A DNA stretch of 64,000 nucleotides, taken from Butyricicoccus_A sp963620595 (GTDB lineage Bacteria; Bacillota; Clostridia; Oscillospirales; Butyricicoccaceae). The stretch is taken from assembly GCA_963620595.1 (NCBI GenBank), contig CAVFAY010000014.1, positions 1 to 64,000 on the forward strand, given 5' to 3'. The position numbers and the translations under genes were made by a program. Position 1 is the stretch's first letter; each line of letters starts with the position of its first letter. Below the pieces are notes generated by a model, which ran no database searches, was not told the DNA's origin, and was given only the letters and a program-made list of their open reading frames with translations. Below, one piece after another: positions 1-8,106 of the stretch.

Positions 1-55
1 AACCACCGACACGGGGATTTTCAGTCCCCTGCTCTACCGACTGAGCTACAGAGGC
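1..55 (-). tRNA. tRNA-Phe (GAA), 3' end cut by window edge
   Basis: Read on the minus strand, the sequence starts at 55 with acceptor strand GCCTCTG, followed by a D-arm with the usual AGCTCAG...GGTAGAGC pattern. The anticodon stem GGGGA/TCCCC encloses loop CTGAAAA, so the anticodon is GAA (Phe). The T-arm and 3' acceptor strand lie beyond base 1. It is the last visible member of a Val-Asp-Phe cluster. Confidence 0.93.
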
Positions 56-182
56 AAATTGTTTTCTGTCAGACAACGATATTCATTATATCATTGAAGC
101 CCCTGTTTGTCAAGAACTTTTTTTATTTCAGAAAACTTTTTTCGTTTCACCGCCTTCAGACGGTGAAACGATAGAAGTTTTC

Positions 183-259
183 TGGCGACCCGGATCGGGC
201 TCGAACCGACGACCTCCAGCGTGACAGGCTGGCGTTCTAACCAACTGAACTACCGGGCC
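183..259 (-). tRNA. tRNA-Asp (GTC)
   Basis: A complete minus-strand cloverleaf. Acceptor GGCCCGG at 253-259 pairs with CCGGGTC at 187-193, and CCA is encoded at 183-185. The anticodon loop CTGTCAC gives GTC (Asp), and the T-loop is GGTTCGAGCC. Confidence 0.96.
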
Positions 260-263
260 AAGA

Positions 264-339
264 TGGTGGAAGTTACAGGGCTCGAACCTGTGACCCTCTG
301 CTTGTAAGGCAGATGCTCTCCCAGCTGAGCTAAACTTCC
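264..339 (-). tRNA. tRNA-Val (TAC)
   Basis: A complete minus-strand cloverleaf. Acceptor GGAAGTT at the 339 end pairs with AACTTCC, and CCA is encoded at 264-266. The anticodon loop CTTACAA gives TAC (Val). It lies only 4 bases upstream of tRNA-Asp, so the cluster is probably one transcript. Confidence 0.96.
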
Positions 340-464
340 GTACCGTCCAGCGACTATTATAGTATACTCACTGGATGCGGTTTTGTCAACACCTTTTTCA
401 AAGTTTTTTTGATTTTTTTCAAAATTCTTTTTTCTCTGTCAAAACGTGCTGTTTTTCGCGGTTA

Positions 465-1364
465 TCAGCCGTTTTTTCCCTCTTTTGCCATCGCTGCCTC
501 CAGCATCACGGCAATATCATCCCGTGTCATTTTATACACCTTGTCACAGAACTGGCAAGTCACCTCGATGCCGTCCTCTTCATCGCGCAGACGCTGCAGC
601 TCTTCCTTGCCCAAGCTGATAAGCGCACGAGTTACTTTGGCGTGGTTGCAGCCGCATCGATAGGTAATCGGCGTGTCCTCCAAGAACTCTACCTCAAAGC
701 CATCCAAGACAGCGTGCGCAATGTCCTCCAAGGACATGCCGCTCTCCAGCATTGTGGTCATCGCGCCAGCCTTCGCAATGTTGGTTTCCAGACGAGTAAT
801 GTCCTCATCGGTTGCGCCTGGCATGAGTTGGACGATATAGCCGCCCGCCTGCTTAACATGTTGATCGGTATCCACCAAAACACCCAGTGCAACCGCAGAC
901 GGAACCTGCTCGCTCTCTGCGAAATACTTCGTAATATCCTCTGCAATTTCGCCGTTGTGCAAAGCAGTTGTGCCAGTAAACGGCTCGCCGACACCAATAT
1001 CCTTAATGACCATCAGATAACCGCGTCCGACACCGGAGCCGACGTCCAGATGTCCATTCGGCAGCAGCGGCAGTTCTACAGCAGGGTTCTGTAAATAGCC
1101 GCGCACACAACCATCACAGTCTCCAATGGCAGTAATGGCACCCAGCGGTCCATTGCCCTTGATCTGAATCGTCACAGATCCGTTCTTGTCCTTCAGCTCT
1201 CGACCCATCATAGATGCTGCCGACAGCGTTCTGCCCAATGCAGCCGTTGCTAGCGGCAGAGTACGATGAATCTGGCGTGCACGCTCAACCGTCTCGGTGG
1301 TGCACACCGCAGTAAACTTGATTTCTGCATTGCGGCAAATCGCACGAATCAATCTATCACTCAT
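465..1364 (-). CDS. hslO: Hsp33 redox-regulated chaperonin
   Basis: A 299-residue protein of normal Hsp33 length. The C-terminal zinc redox switch is intact: CxC at residues 237/239 and CxxC at 270/273. In the family these four cysteines bind zinc when reduced; under oxidative heat stress they form disulfides, which activates a cytoplasmic holdase. The N-terminal two thirds match the Hsp33 core, with glycine-rich stretches around residues 70-115. It is the last gene of a yerC-methyltransferase-hslO unit and follows the methyltransferase by 12 bases. An oxidative-stress chaperone is plausible for an obligate anaerobe. Confidence 0.95.
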   Translation of the reverse strand: MSDRLIRAICRNAEIKFTAVCTTETVERARQIHRTLPLATAALGRTLSAASMMGRELKDKNGSVTIQIKGNGPLGAITAIGDCDGCVRGYLQNPAVELPLLPNGHLDVGSGVGRGYLMVIKDIGVGEPFTGTTALHNGEIAEDITKYFAESEQVPSAVALGVLVDTDQHVKQAGGYIVQLMPGATDEDITRLETNIAKAGAMTTMLESGMSLEDIAHAVLDGFEVEFLEDTPITYRCGCNHAKVTRALISLGKEELQRLRDEEDGIEVTCQFCDKVYKMTRDDIAVMLEAAMAKEGKNG

Positions 1365-1376
1365 ACTTGTTTCTCC

Positions 1377-2135
1377 TTATTCTTCTGGTTTTCTGGCAAG
1401 AAAGAAAATCCGTTCTTCCTTTTCCTTCGGCGGCTCATCGGACAGCTCACCGCGCAGTTCGATGTCTGTAAAGCCTGCCTGCTGCAGCATATCCATCAGT
1501 TCCGCGTTTTCATAGATGCGCTCGATATGATGCTCCTCATAGCGGTTCCACGCGCCCTCCTCATTGAGTTCAAAGATGTCAAAGTGATAATGACACAAAT
1601 TTTCTTCAATGATACACTGCCAAACGCAGAACACATCCTCATCTTCTCGGACAAAGCTCTGCCCGTTAATGCGTTCCAGTTTGCTGCGGGTATTCACATC
1701 AAATAAAAACAGTCCGCTCGGCTTGAGATACGCATAGACGCGCTTCATCGCCTCACGCAGCATCTCTGGGTCTTCCACATAGTTGACGGAATCCAAACAG
1801 CATACACAGGCGTCTATCCCGCCGTACAGCTCTAATTCCTGCATGGGCTGATGCAGAAGCAGTACCGGTTTCTCCGGATTGGCATCCATGCAGTTTTCCT
1901 GTGCAATCATCAGCATATCTTCCGACTGATCGACGCCAATCATATCATATCCGCGCTGTGCCAAAATGCTGGTCAGCGAGCCGGTACCGCACGCCAAATC
2001 CAAAATCACAGACGGCTTGATGTTCTTTTGTTCAAAAATATGCTCAAAAAAATCCGCCCACCGTTCGTATGGTACGTCATCGGTGAAGCGGTCATAGTAC
2101 TCCGAGAGCAGTCCGTACTCTGAATATTCACTCAT
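1377..2135 (-). CDS. class I SAM-dependent methyltransferase
   Basis: A 252-residue soluble protein with a Rossmann methyltransferase core. Motif I (LDLACGTGS) sits at about residues 45-53, followed by the acidic strand end GVDQS and the motif IV region ACVCCLDSVNY. It resembles small-molecule methyltransferases of the UbiE/Methyltransf_25 type found throughout Firmicutes. The substrate cannot be read from the sequence. The start codon overlaps the 3' end of yerC by 8 bases, which suggests translational coupling, and hslO follows directly. Confidence 0.85.
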   Translation of the reverse strand: MSEYSEYGLLSEYYDRFTDDVPYERWADFFEHIFEQKNIKPSVILDLACGTGSLTSILAQRGYDMIGVDQSEDMLMIAQENCMDANPEKPVLLLHQPMQELELYGGIDACVCCLDSVNYVEDPEMLREAMKRVYAYLKPSGLFLFDVNTRSKLERINGQSFVREDEDVFCVWQCIIEENLCHYHFDIFELNEEGAWNRYEEHHIERIYENAELMDMLQQAGFTDIELRGELSDEPPKEKEERIFFLARKPEE

Positions 2136-2439
2136 CTGTATCGTTTCCTTTTGTCTGCTTCATGCGATCCAGTGCCGTGCGATAACCGTCCGAACCATAC
2201 GTCAAACACTTGTTGACGCGGCTGATCGTCGCCGTCGATGCACCGGTCTCCTTTGCGATGTCACTGTAAATGCGTCCTTCGTCCAGCATAGCAGCGACCT
2301 GAAAGCGCTGTTCCATGGCGCGCAGCTCGCTGATGGTGCAGAGATCCTCAAAAAAGTTGCTGCACTCCTCCAGCGTATTCAGATGCAGGATTGCCTGAAA
2401 CAGACTATCCATGGATTTTCCCCTGAGTTTGTTGTTCAT
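2128..2439 (-). CDS. yerC: YerC/YecD family TrpR-related DNA-binding protein
   Basis: A protein of about 103 residues matching the B. subtilis YerC family. It has the N-terminal NKLRGK...LF signature, the EECxxFFxDLCT segment, and a helix-turn-helix around GASTATISRVNKCL, which is the TrpR-like DNA-binding element. I chose the ATG at 2439 because it follows GGGAGG with good spacing and aligns with the family N-terminus; an ATG at 2412 behind AGGGG is an alternative. Targets are unknown. It heads the operon with the methyltransferase and hslO. Confidence 0.88.
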   Translation of the reverse strand: MNNKLRGKSMDSLFQAILHLNTLEECSNFFEDLCTISELRAMEQRFQVAAMLDEGRIYSDIAKETGASTATISRVNKCLTYGSDGYRTALDRMKQTKGNDTDE

Positions 2440-2467
2440 CCATTTCGCCTCCCTCACTAACAGCTAT

Positions 2468-2496
2468 ATTGTAACATGTTAACGTGTGAAAGTAAA
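2468..2496 (-). promoter_or_regulatory. sigma-A-type promoter of the yerC operon
   Basis: On the minus strand, TTTACT (2491-2496), a 17-base spacer and TACAAT (2468-2473) lie about 30 bases before the yerC start. The spacer contains AT-rich palindromic sequence (GTTAAC...GTTA), but no known operator was recognised. Confidence 0.6.
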
Positions 2497-2511
2497 CAAG
2501 AAATTCTGTGG

Positions 2512-2549
2512 AAAAAGCAAAGAAGAACGCCCCGACCTGCCGGAGCGTC
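2512..2549 (-). terminator. terminator after the first lipoprotein gene
   Basis: On the minus strand, GACGCTCC pairs with GGGGCGTT (one G-U pair) around an 8-base loop, followed by a pyrimidine/T-rich tail (CTTCTTTGCTTTTT). It lies 16 bases downstream of the lipoprotein stop codon. Confidence 0.7.
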
Positions 2550-2565
2550 CTCAAGATTCGTCGTG

Positions 2566-3111
2566 TTATTTTGCCTGCTCGATTGCCTTCTGTGCGTCTT
2601 GCAGCGTCCACTTGGTGCCGTCCCACGCAACGCAGGTGCCGTCCGCTTGGACTTCATATGTGCCCTGCATGGCACCGGTGACGCGATACGTGGTGTTTTC
2701 GCCGGATGACAGGAACAGTAGGTATTCCTTGCCCTGTTCCAGCTTGGCATCCTCTGTGCTCACTTGGTCATCGTCCTGCACGCGCACGGTCACCGTATCG
2801 GCATCCGCCTGCCCGCGGAGCGTCTGTTCAATGCGAATCGTGTTGTCAACATAGCTGCTCGCATCGCCGCCGGTTTCCGGTTTCACTTGAAATGCATCGG
2901 AGACCTCCGAAACCGTACCTTTGACGATCAGGCTGGACTGTGCAATCAGTTCATCCTGTGAGAGCGCCGGAACAAGATTGCCGCTGGAGCTCTTCTCCGC
3001 AGATCCTGCGGACGATTTCGGTTGTGTCGTCTGGGTATTTCCGCAGCCTGTCAGCAGGCTTCCCGCCAGCACGGCAGTTGCCAGCCACGCGGCAATATGG
3101 GATTTCTTCAT
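2566..3111 (-). CDS. lipoprotein, paralogue of the next gene
   Basis: A lipoprotein of about 181 residues. It has a type II signal peptide with lipobox LTGC (Cys near residue 23), so it is probably anchored outside the membrane, followed by a Ser/Thr/Gln-rich linker. The mature domain contains LSQDELIAQSSLIVKGTV and later LEQGKEYLLFL...TYRVTGAMQGTYEV. The same pattern recurs in the lipoprotein at 3255-4058, so the two are diverged tandem copies. Function is unknown. The ATG at 3111 is preferred because GGAGGG sits 7 bases before it, while the first ATG abuts that site. Confidence 0.8.
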   Translation of the reverse strand: MKKSHIAAWLATAVLAGSLLTGCGNTQTTQPKSSAGSAEKSSSGNLVPALSQDELIAQSSLIVKGTVSEVSDAFQVKPETGGDASSYVDNTIRIEQTLRGQADADTVTVRVQDDDQVSTEDAKLEQGKEYLLFLSSGENTTYRVTGAMQGTYEVQADGTCVAWDGTKWTLQDAQKAIEQAK

Positions 3112-3254
3112 GTACATCCCTCCTTTTGTGTTTAGTTTACCACAGCAAACTCGCTTTTGTTTGGATTAAAATTATAATCGAAACAGTAAAGCAGTGGAGT
3201 GGGAAAATCACCCACTTATTTTTTGTTGAAAAAGCTGGTGCATCTCTGTGTCTG

Positions 3255-4058
3255 TCACTTTATAATCGTTGCATATTCCTGTTCTGCTGCAATCGCCTGA
3301 TTATATTCTTCCTCTGTCATCATACCTGATTCAACATTAGCTCTCATATTTTCATGCGCTTGATCTCGCATATAATTCACATCTGCTGGATGTTCATCAT
3401 TAATTTCTTGAACATTCTCCACAGCATCATTCAATAACCATTCTGTTTCAGTATCTTTAGAATTTACGCACTGAATATCATCACTCACTTCAGTATCTGC
3501 CAAAAATGATGTATTCATCGAGACCGGCACATCTGTATCTATCTCATACGCTCCTTGAAACGCACCTGTTACATAATAATAATCACCTTCCGTATTATAA
3601 TCCCCTCCACGCTCAGGCTTATATAAGAACAACAAATATGTTTTTTTGTCCTCTAATTTTGCTTCTTCATCTGCAACAGTTGCCAATGTTTCTGTCTTTC
3701 CACCTTGCACACGAACAATGATAGAATCTGCTTCTGCTTCTACTTCTCCTCTAATAATATCTGACACTTTAATCGTATAATCCGTAAATACGCTAGGATC
3801 AGCTCCATTCGCAGGTTGGATCTGGAAAGACTCTGAGTTTGCAACTGTACCAATTGCAACAAGGCATGACCTCTCAATAAGATCATCCTGAGTAAGTCCA
3901 GCTACAGTTCCACTGACATTTTGCGTAGTTACACTCATGTGCTCTTTATTACTTGTAGCAGTAACAGATGCAGTCTTATCTGTAGTCTGATTACCACATC
4001 CTACCAGAAAGCAAACTGCTACAGTCGTTAATAAAGTGACTATTTTTTTCACTTTCAT
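3255..4058 (-). CDS. lipoprotein of unknown function, longer paralogue
   Basis: 267 residues, with a signal peptide ending in lipobox LVGC and a Thr/Ser-rich linker. The domain shared with the upstream paralogue includes LTQDDLIERS, FQIQPANGADPS and KKTYLLFLY...YYVTGAFQGAYEI. A C-terminal extension of about 70 residues is acidic and ends near a repeated EEYNQAIAAEQEYA-type helix. The start at 4058 follows GGAGGAGAG. The codons are visibly more AT-rich than in the housekeeping genes around it, suggesting more recent acquisition. It lies 25 bases downstream of the metalloprotease gene and probably shares its transcript. No enzymatic motif is visible. Confidence 0.8.
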   Translation of the reverse strand: MKVKKIVTLLTTVAVCFLVGCGNQTTDKTASVTATSNKEHMSVTTQNVSGTVAGLTQDDLIERSCLVAIGTVANSESFQIQPANGADPSVFTDYTIKVSDIIRGEVEAEADSIIVRVQGGKTETLATVADEEAKLEDKKTYLLFLYKPERGGDYNTEGDYYYVTGAFQGAYEIDTDVPVSMNTSFLADTEVSDDIQCVNSKDTETEWLLNDAVENVQEINDEHPADVNYMRDQAHENMRANVESGMMTEEEYNQAIAAEQEYATIIK

Positions 4059-4083
4059 ACACTCTCCTCCTTCTCTAATATTA

Positions 4084-4677
4084 TCAATGATAGTTTGCAT
4101 ACGCTGCATTCTTATCTTCTGTTGATAATGTACGGCGAGTAATATTCGTATATACTTCCGAATACATCACTGCACTCTTCGAATCAGAATGACCTATTCC
4201 TACAGCATGTCCTGCTTCATGTGTGAAAATAGACCATACGTCATAACAACCGGCTTGGGCAGAATTTGCCCACTTGTATCTCATGTTAATATTAACATCA
4301 GCTTCTTTAATAATCGAGTTGGAAGAATAATATGTTGTCTGAGCAACATAATTATCATTAGTTGAAACACGATAGATAGCATTAACTGAATCCTTTTTCG
4401 GATATGCAGTCTTAGAGTGTGTTTTTGTCGCAGAACGGGATAGCAAAGAATATCCAGATGCCGCATTCCACGGATAACACGCATGGTTAAAATGCAAAAC
4501 AGTAGTCTCACCAAAATTCTTATGTGGGATGAATGTTATGCTACTTTGCGATCCAGTATTTTTTGGTAACCTCACTCCATTTAGTTTGTATGTTGCTCCA
4601 GATGGAGCTACGCACATAGTTAGCGTAGCGCAACTAAGTACAAGTGAAATCAGTCTCTTCATACGAATTTTTTTCAT
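4084..4677 (-). CDS. secreted matrixin-like zinc metalloprotease
   Basis: 197 residues starting with an N-terminal signal peptide (hydrophobic core LISLVLSCATLTMCVAPSGA). The zinc-binding motif HEAGHAVGIGH (HExxHxxGxxH) lies near residue 160 and is followed by the downstream methionine (SAVMYSE) expected of the metzincin Met-turn. This matches small bacterial matrixin/M10-type proteases, which are normally exported. There is no recognisable propeptide cysteine switch or extra binding domain. The start at 4677 follows AAAGGAGG. It is co-directional with and just upstream of the lipoprotein pair; the substrate is unknown. Base composition is AT-rich. Confidence 0.85.
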   Translation of the reverse strand: MKKIRMKRLISLVLSCATLTMCVAPSGATYKLNGVRLPKNTGSQSSITFIPHKNFGETTVLHFNHACYPWNAASGYSLLSRSATKTHSKTAYPKKDSVNAIYRVSTNDNYVAQTTYYSSNSIIKEADVNINMRYKWANSAQAGCYDVWSIFTHEAGHAVGIGHSDSKSAVMYSEVYTNITRRTLSTEDKNAAYANYH

Positions 4678-4697
4678 ATCAACACCTCCTTTAGTAA

Positions 4698-4726
4698 AAG
4701 GTATCACATCTTATGTCTCATGTCAA
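4698..4726 (-). promoter_or_regulatory. promoter of the metalloprotease-lipoprotein unit
   Basis: On the minus strand, TTGACA (4721-4726), a 17-base spacer and TACCTT (4698-4703). The -35 is perfect and the -10 weak. It ends about 20 bases before the start codon, so the untranslated leader is very short. Confidence 0.5.
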
Positions 4727-4841
4727 CATATTTTTTGGGGATATTGTCTAAAAGAACAGATATAATTATCCCATTCTTTGCACTTATCATTTTGGTTATT
4801 GCTAATTTTTATCGAATTTCAAATTGATCTCATACACAGTG

Positions 4842-4880
4842 TACACAAAAAAAAGCAGACGCATATACTGCGTCTGCTTT
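4842..4880 (-). terminator. terminator of the gatB operon
   Basis: A perfect 12-base stem (4852-4863 with 4869-4880) with a 5-base loop, followed on the minus strand by a run of eight T. It lies 18 bases after the gatB stop. The stretch between it and the metalloprotease promoter holds nothing else I can recognise. Confidence 0.92.
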
Positions 4881-4898
4881 ATGTCCGCGAAAGTTTTC

Positions 4899-6335
4899 TT
4901 ATTCCATGCTGTCCAGCGTCTTGCTAAGCATCTGGTTAATCATCTTCGGGTTGCCCTTGCCCTTGGAGGCCTTCATGCACTGACCGACCAAGAAGCCAAT
5001 GGCGTTCTTCTTGCCCTTCTTGTAGTCTGCAACAGACTTCGGATTGGCAGCCAGAACCTCGTCAACCAGCTTCTGAATCGCGCCCTCATCGGATACCTGC
5101 TTCAGACCCAGCTTGTCAACGATGGTATCAACCGAATCATCGGTCTCAAACAGCTGAACCAGAACCTTCTTGCCGGCGTTGCCGGAAATCGTGTTCTTCT
5201 CAATCAGCGCAATCATGTCAACCAGCTTCTGTGCGGTCAGCTTGGTGTCCTTCAGCTCCAGATTCTTGTCGTTCAGATACTTGGAGATGTCAGACAGAAT
5301 CCAGTTTGCGATGTTCTTGGCATCGACGCGCTTCATGTTGACGCCCTCATCCAGCAGGCACGCCTTGTCAAAGGAATCCGCCAGAATGCGCGCTTCCTTC
5401 GGCTGCAAGCCGATTTCCTCCATGTAGCGGTTATAGCGCGACTGCGGCAGCTCCGGAATCTCCGAGCGAATCTGTTCCAGCCATTCATCGCTGATTTCCA
5501 CGGCTACCAGATCCGGGTCCGGGAAGTAGCGATAATCCTGCGCATCCTCCTTGGAACGCATGACCATGTTCTTGCCGCGGGAATCGTCCCAACGGCGGGT
5601 CTCCTGCGTAATCGTGCCGCCCTCAGACACTACGTCAATCTGACGGTTTACTTCGTACTCAATCGCACGTTCTGCCGCAGAGAACGAGTTGATGTTCTTC
5701 ATCTCGACACGGGTGCCCAGCGTCTCGGAGCCTTCCGGACGAATCGACACGTTGACATCACAACGAATCGAGCCTTCCTCCATGCGGCAGTCGCAAATTT
5801 GCAGATAAGACAGGGTTGTCTTGACGGTCTCCAAGAACGCCTTTGCCTCTGCTGCGGAGTGAATGTCCGGGCGCGTTACCATCTCGATCAGCGGCACGCC
5901 GCAACGGTTGAAGTCAACAACCGTGCCCTCGCCCTCATCGTGCAGCAGCTTGCCTGCATCTTCCTCGAAGTGAATGCGCTCAAAGCGAACGCGCTTCGGC
6001 TCGCCGTTTACCTCAAAATCAACATAGCCGTTCTCGCAAATCGGCACATCAAACTGAGAAATCTGGTATGCCTTCGGCAGATCCGGATAGAAATAATTCT
6101 TGCGGTCAGACTTGCACAGCTGGTTAACCGTACAATGGGTAGCCAGACCCATCTTTGCCGCATAATGTACGACCTGCTTGTTCAGAACCGGCAGGGCACC
6201 CGGCTGACCCGTGCAAACCGGGCAAACATGGGTGTTAATCTCTGCGCCAAATGCGGTGCTGCATCCGCAGAAAATCTTTGTTTTCGTAGAAAGCTCGGCA
6301 TGGACTTCCAGACCGATGACTGCTTCATAATTCAT
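4899..6335 (-). CDS. gatB: Asp-tRNA(Asn)/Glu-tRNA(Gln) amidotransferase subunit B
   Basis: 478 residues, full length for GatB. The N-terminal catalytic domain carries the signature YEAVIGLEVHAEL, the cysteines CGCS...CPVCTG of the zinc site, and DLPKAYQISQ. The C-terminal GatB/YqeY tail domain ends with GFLVGQCMKASKGKGNP. GatB phosphorylates Glu on misacylated tRNA(Gln) (and Asp on tRNA(Asn)), and ammonia from GatA completes the Gln/Asn. It follows gatA by 15 bases and ends the ligA-gatC-gatA-gatB run just before a strong terminator. Confidence 0.98.
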   Translation of the reverse strand: MNYEAVIGLEVHAELSTKTKIFCGCSTAFGAEINTHVCPVCTGQPGALPVLNKQVVHYAAKMGLATHCTVNQLCKSDRKNYFYPDLPKAYQISQFDVPICENGYVDFEVNGEPKRVRFERIHFEEDAGKLLHDEGEGTVVDFNRCGVPLIEMVTRPDIHSAAEAKAFLETVKTTLSYLQICDCRMEEGSIRCDVNVSIRPEGSETLGTRVEMKNINSFSAAERAIEYEVNRQIDVVSEGGTITQETRRWDDSRGKNMVMRSKEDAQDYRYFPDPDLVAVEISDEWLEQIRSEIPELPQSRYNRYMEEIGLQPKEARILADSFDKACLLDEGVNMKRVDAKNIANWILSDISKYLNDKNLELKDTKLTAQKLVDMIALIEKNTISGNAGKKVLVQLFETDDSVDTIVDKLGLKQVSDEGAIQKLVDEVLAANPKSVADYKKGKKNAIGFLVGQCMKASKGKGNPKMINQMLSKTLDSME

Positions 6336-6350
6336 GATACGATTCCTCCC

Positions 6351-7808
6351 TTACAGTGCCACGATGTTGGACAGACCAGAAGCCTTTTCATAAGCCAGAC
6401 CTGCATTGATGAGCTTCTGCTCTCCAAAACGCGGACCAATCAGCTGCATACCAATCGGCAGCTTGTTCGCATCAAAGCCGCACGGCTGTACCATTGCCGG
6501 AAGGCCTGCGATGTTGACAGAAACGGTGCAAATATCGCCCATGTACATCTGCAGCGGGTCCGATGTCTTTTCGCCAATCTTATAGGCAGTTGTCGGTGCT
6601 ACCGGCGTCATAATGACGTCTACCTGCTCAAATGCCTTGTTGTAGTCTGCACGGATTGCGCGCTGTGCGGCACGTGCCTTCTTGTAGTACGCGTCATAGT
6701 AGCCGGAGGACAGCACATAGGTGCCCAGCATGATGCGGCGCTGTACCTCCTGACCAAATGCCTCACTTCTCGACTTGACGTACAGATCAATGATGCCGTC
6801 AAACTTCTCTGCGCGATAGCCGTACTTGACACCGTCAAATCGTGCCAGATTGGACGAAGCCTCTGCGGAAGACAGAATGTAATAAATCGGCAGAGCATAC
6901 TTGGACAGCGGCAGAGAAATCTCTACGACTTCTGCACCCAGCTGCTTATAGGTTTCAGCAGCAGCCAGAACCGCCTTGCTGACTTCTTCTGAAATACCTT
7001 CGCCAAAATATTCCTTCGGCAGGCCAATCTTCATGCCCTTGATGTCCACATTCATGCCAGCGTGCAGGCTGGCATATTCGCGCGGATAGCTGGTAGAATC
7101 CATCTTGTCATAACCGCGCAGAACATCTGTCAGCAGTGCTGCATCCTCTACGCTGCGGGCGAACGGACCAATCTGATCCAGAGAGGAAGCGAACGCAACC
7201 AATCCATAACGAGAAACAGTGCCATAGGTCGGCTTCAGACCGACAACACCGCAGAAGGATGCCGGCTGACGAATGGATCCGCCGGTATCCGAGCCAAGCG
7301 CAATGGAAACTTCACCAGCTGCAACAGAAGCTGCTGCGCCGCCGGAAGAACCGCCGGTGACATGCTCCAGATTGTGCGGATTGTGCGTCTTTTGCAGCGC
7401 AGAATTTTCGCAGGAAGAGCCCATCGCAAACTCGTCCAAGTTGGTCTTGCCCGTCATAACCAGACCTGCATCGTGCAGACGATTCATTACCGTTGCATCG
7501 TATGGCGGCTTGAAATTCTCCAGCATACGGGAAGCACAGGTCGTGCGGATGCCCTTGGTGCAGATGTTATCCTTGACGGATACCGGCACACCAGCCAGCG
7601 GAGACAGCTCCTCACCGGCAACGCGCTTGGCGTCAATGGCCTTCGCGGTCTCTAGGGCGTGTTCCTCAGTCAGCGTGATATACGCGCCGACCTTATCCTC
7701 TACAACAGCAGTTCTTGCAAATGCCGCCTTGGTCAGCTCTACCGAGCTTACCTCTTTATTTTTCAGCATTGCCGAGAGCTCGGCTGCTGTCTTCTGATAT
7801 AATTCCAT
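6351..7808 (-). CDS. gatA: Asp-tRNA(Asn)/Glu-tRNA(Gln) amidotransferase subunit A
   Basis: 485 residues, full length. This is the glutamine amidase subunit with the amidase signature. The lysine of the Ser-Ser-Lys triad lies in VSVKDNICTKG, the glycine/serine loop is GGSSGGAAA, and the catalytic serine is in GSDTGGSIRQPA. It releases ammonia that is channelled to GatB. gatC lies 13 bases upstream and gatB 15 bases downstream. Confidence 0.98.
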   Translation of the reverse strand: MELYQKTAAELSAMLKNKEVSSVELTKAAFARTAVVEDKVGAYITLTEEHALETAKAIDAKRVAGEELSPLAGVPVSVKDNICTKGIRTTCASRMLENFKPPYDATVMNRLHDAGLVMTGKTNLDEFAMGSSCENSALQKTHNPHNLEHVTGGSSGGAAASVAAGEVSIALGSDTGGSIRQPASFCGVVGLKPTYGTVSRYGLVAFASSLDQIGPFARSVEDAALLTDVLRGYDKMDSTSYPREYASLHAGMNVDIKGMKIGLPKEYFGEGISEEVSKAVLAAAETYKQLGAEVVEISLPLSKYALPIYYILSSAEASSNLARFDGVKYGYRAEKFDGIIDLYVKSRSEAFGQEVQRRIMLGTYVLSSGYYDAYYKKARAAQRAIRADYNKAFEQVDVIMTPVAPTTAYKIGEKTSDPLQMYMGDICTVSVNIAGLPAMVQPCGFDANKLPIGMQLIGPRFGEQKLINAGLAYEKASGLSNIVAL

Positions 7809-7821
7809 GGTGTTGCCTCCC

Positions 7822-8106
7822 TTATTCTACGACGCGCGGCACACTGACGCCGCCACATGCTACGCTCGGTGCATTGGCAAGGATTTCTTCCTTGTCATAA
7901 GACGGAATGACTTCATCCTCACGCATGGCGTTCTTTCGCTCGGTATCAATGCAATCGGTGATGTCACCCAGATCCAACTCCTGCAGCTGGTCAACCATGG
8001 CAACGATTTCCTGCATGTCCTCTGCGATCTTGTCAAAGCCATTGCCCTTTGGGTCAAGACGCGCCAGATTGGCGATATATTCGACATTTTCTCTTGTAAT
8101 AGCCAT
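7822..8106 (-). CDS. gatC: Asp-tRNA(Asn)/Glu-tRNA(Gln) amidotransferase subunit C
   Basis: 94 residues. The small linker subunit that wraps around the GatA-GatB interface. It starts with the family pattern ITRENVEYIANLARL and ends with the typical extended tail (MREDEVIPSY...SVPRVVE). Its start codon overlaps the ligA stop by one base (TAATG), so translation is probably coupled to ligA. Confidence 0.96.
   Translation of the reverse strand: MAITRENVEYIANLARLDPKGNGFDKIAEDMQEIVAMVDQLQELDLGDITDCIDTERKNAMREDEVIPSYDKEEILANAPSVACGGVSVPRVVE

Noticed and set aside
4824..6992. Long open frame of over 700 codons on the plus strand opposite gatB and gatA
   Set aside because: It lies fully antisense to two clearly conserved genes, has no ribosome-binding site and no familiar protein; it follows from codon bias of the real genes.
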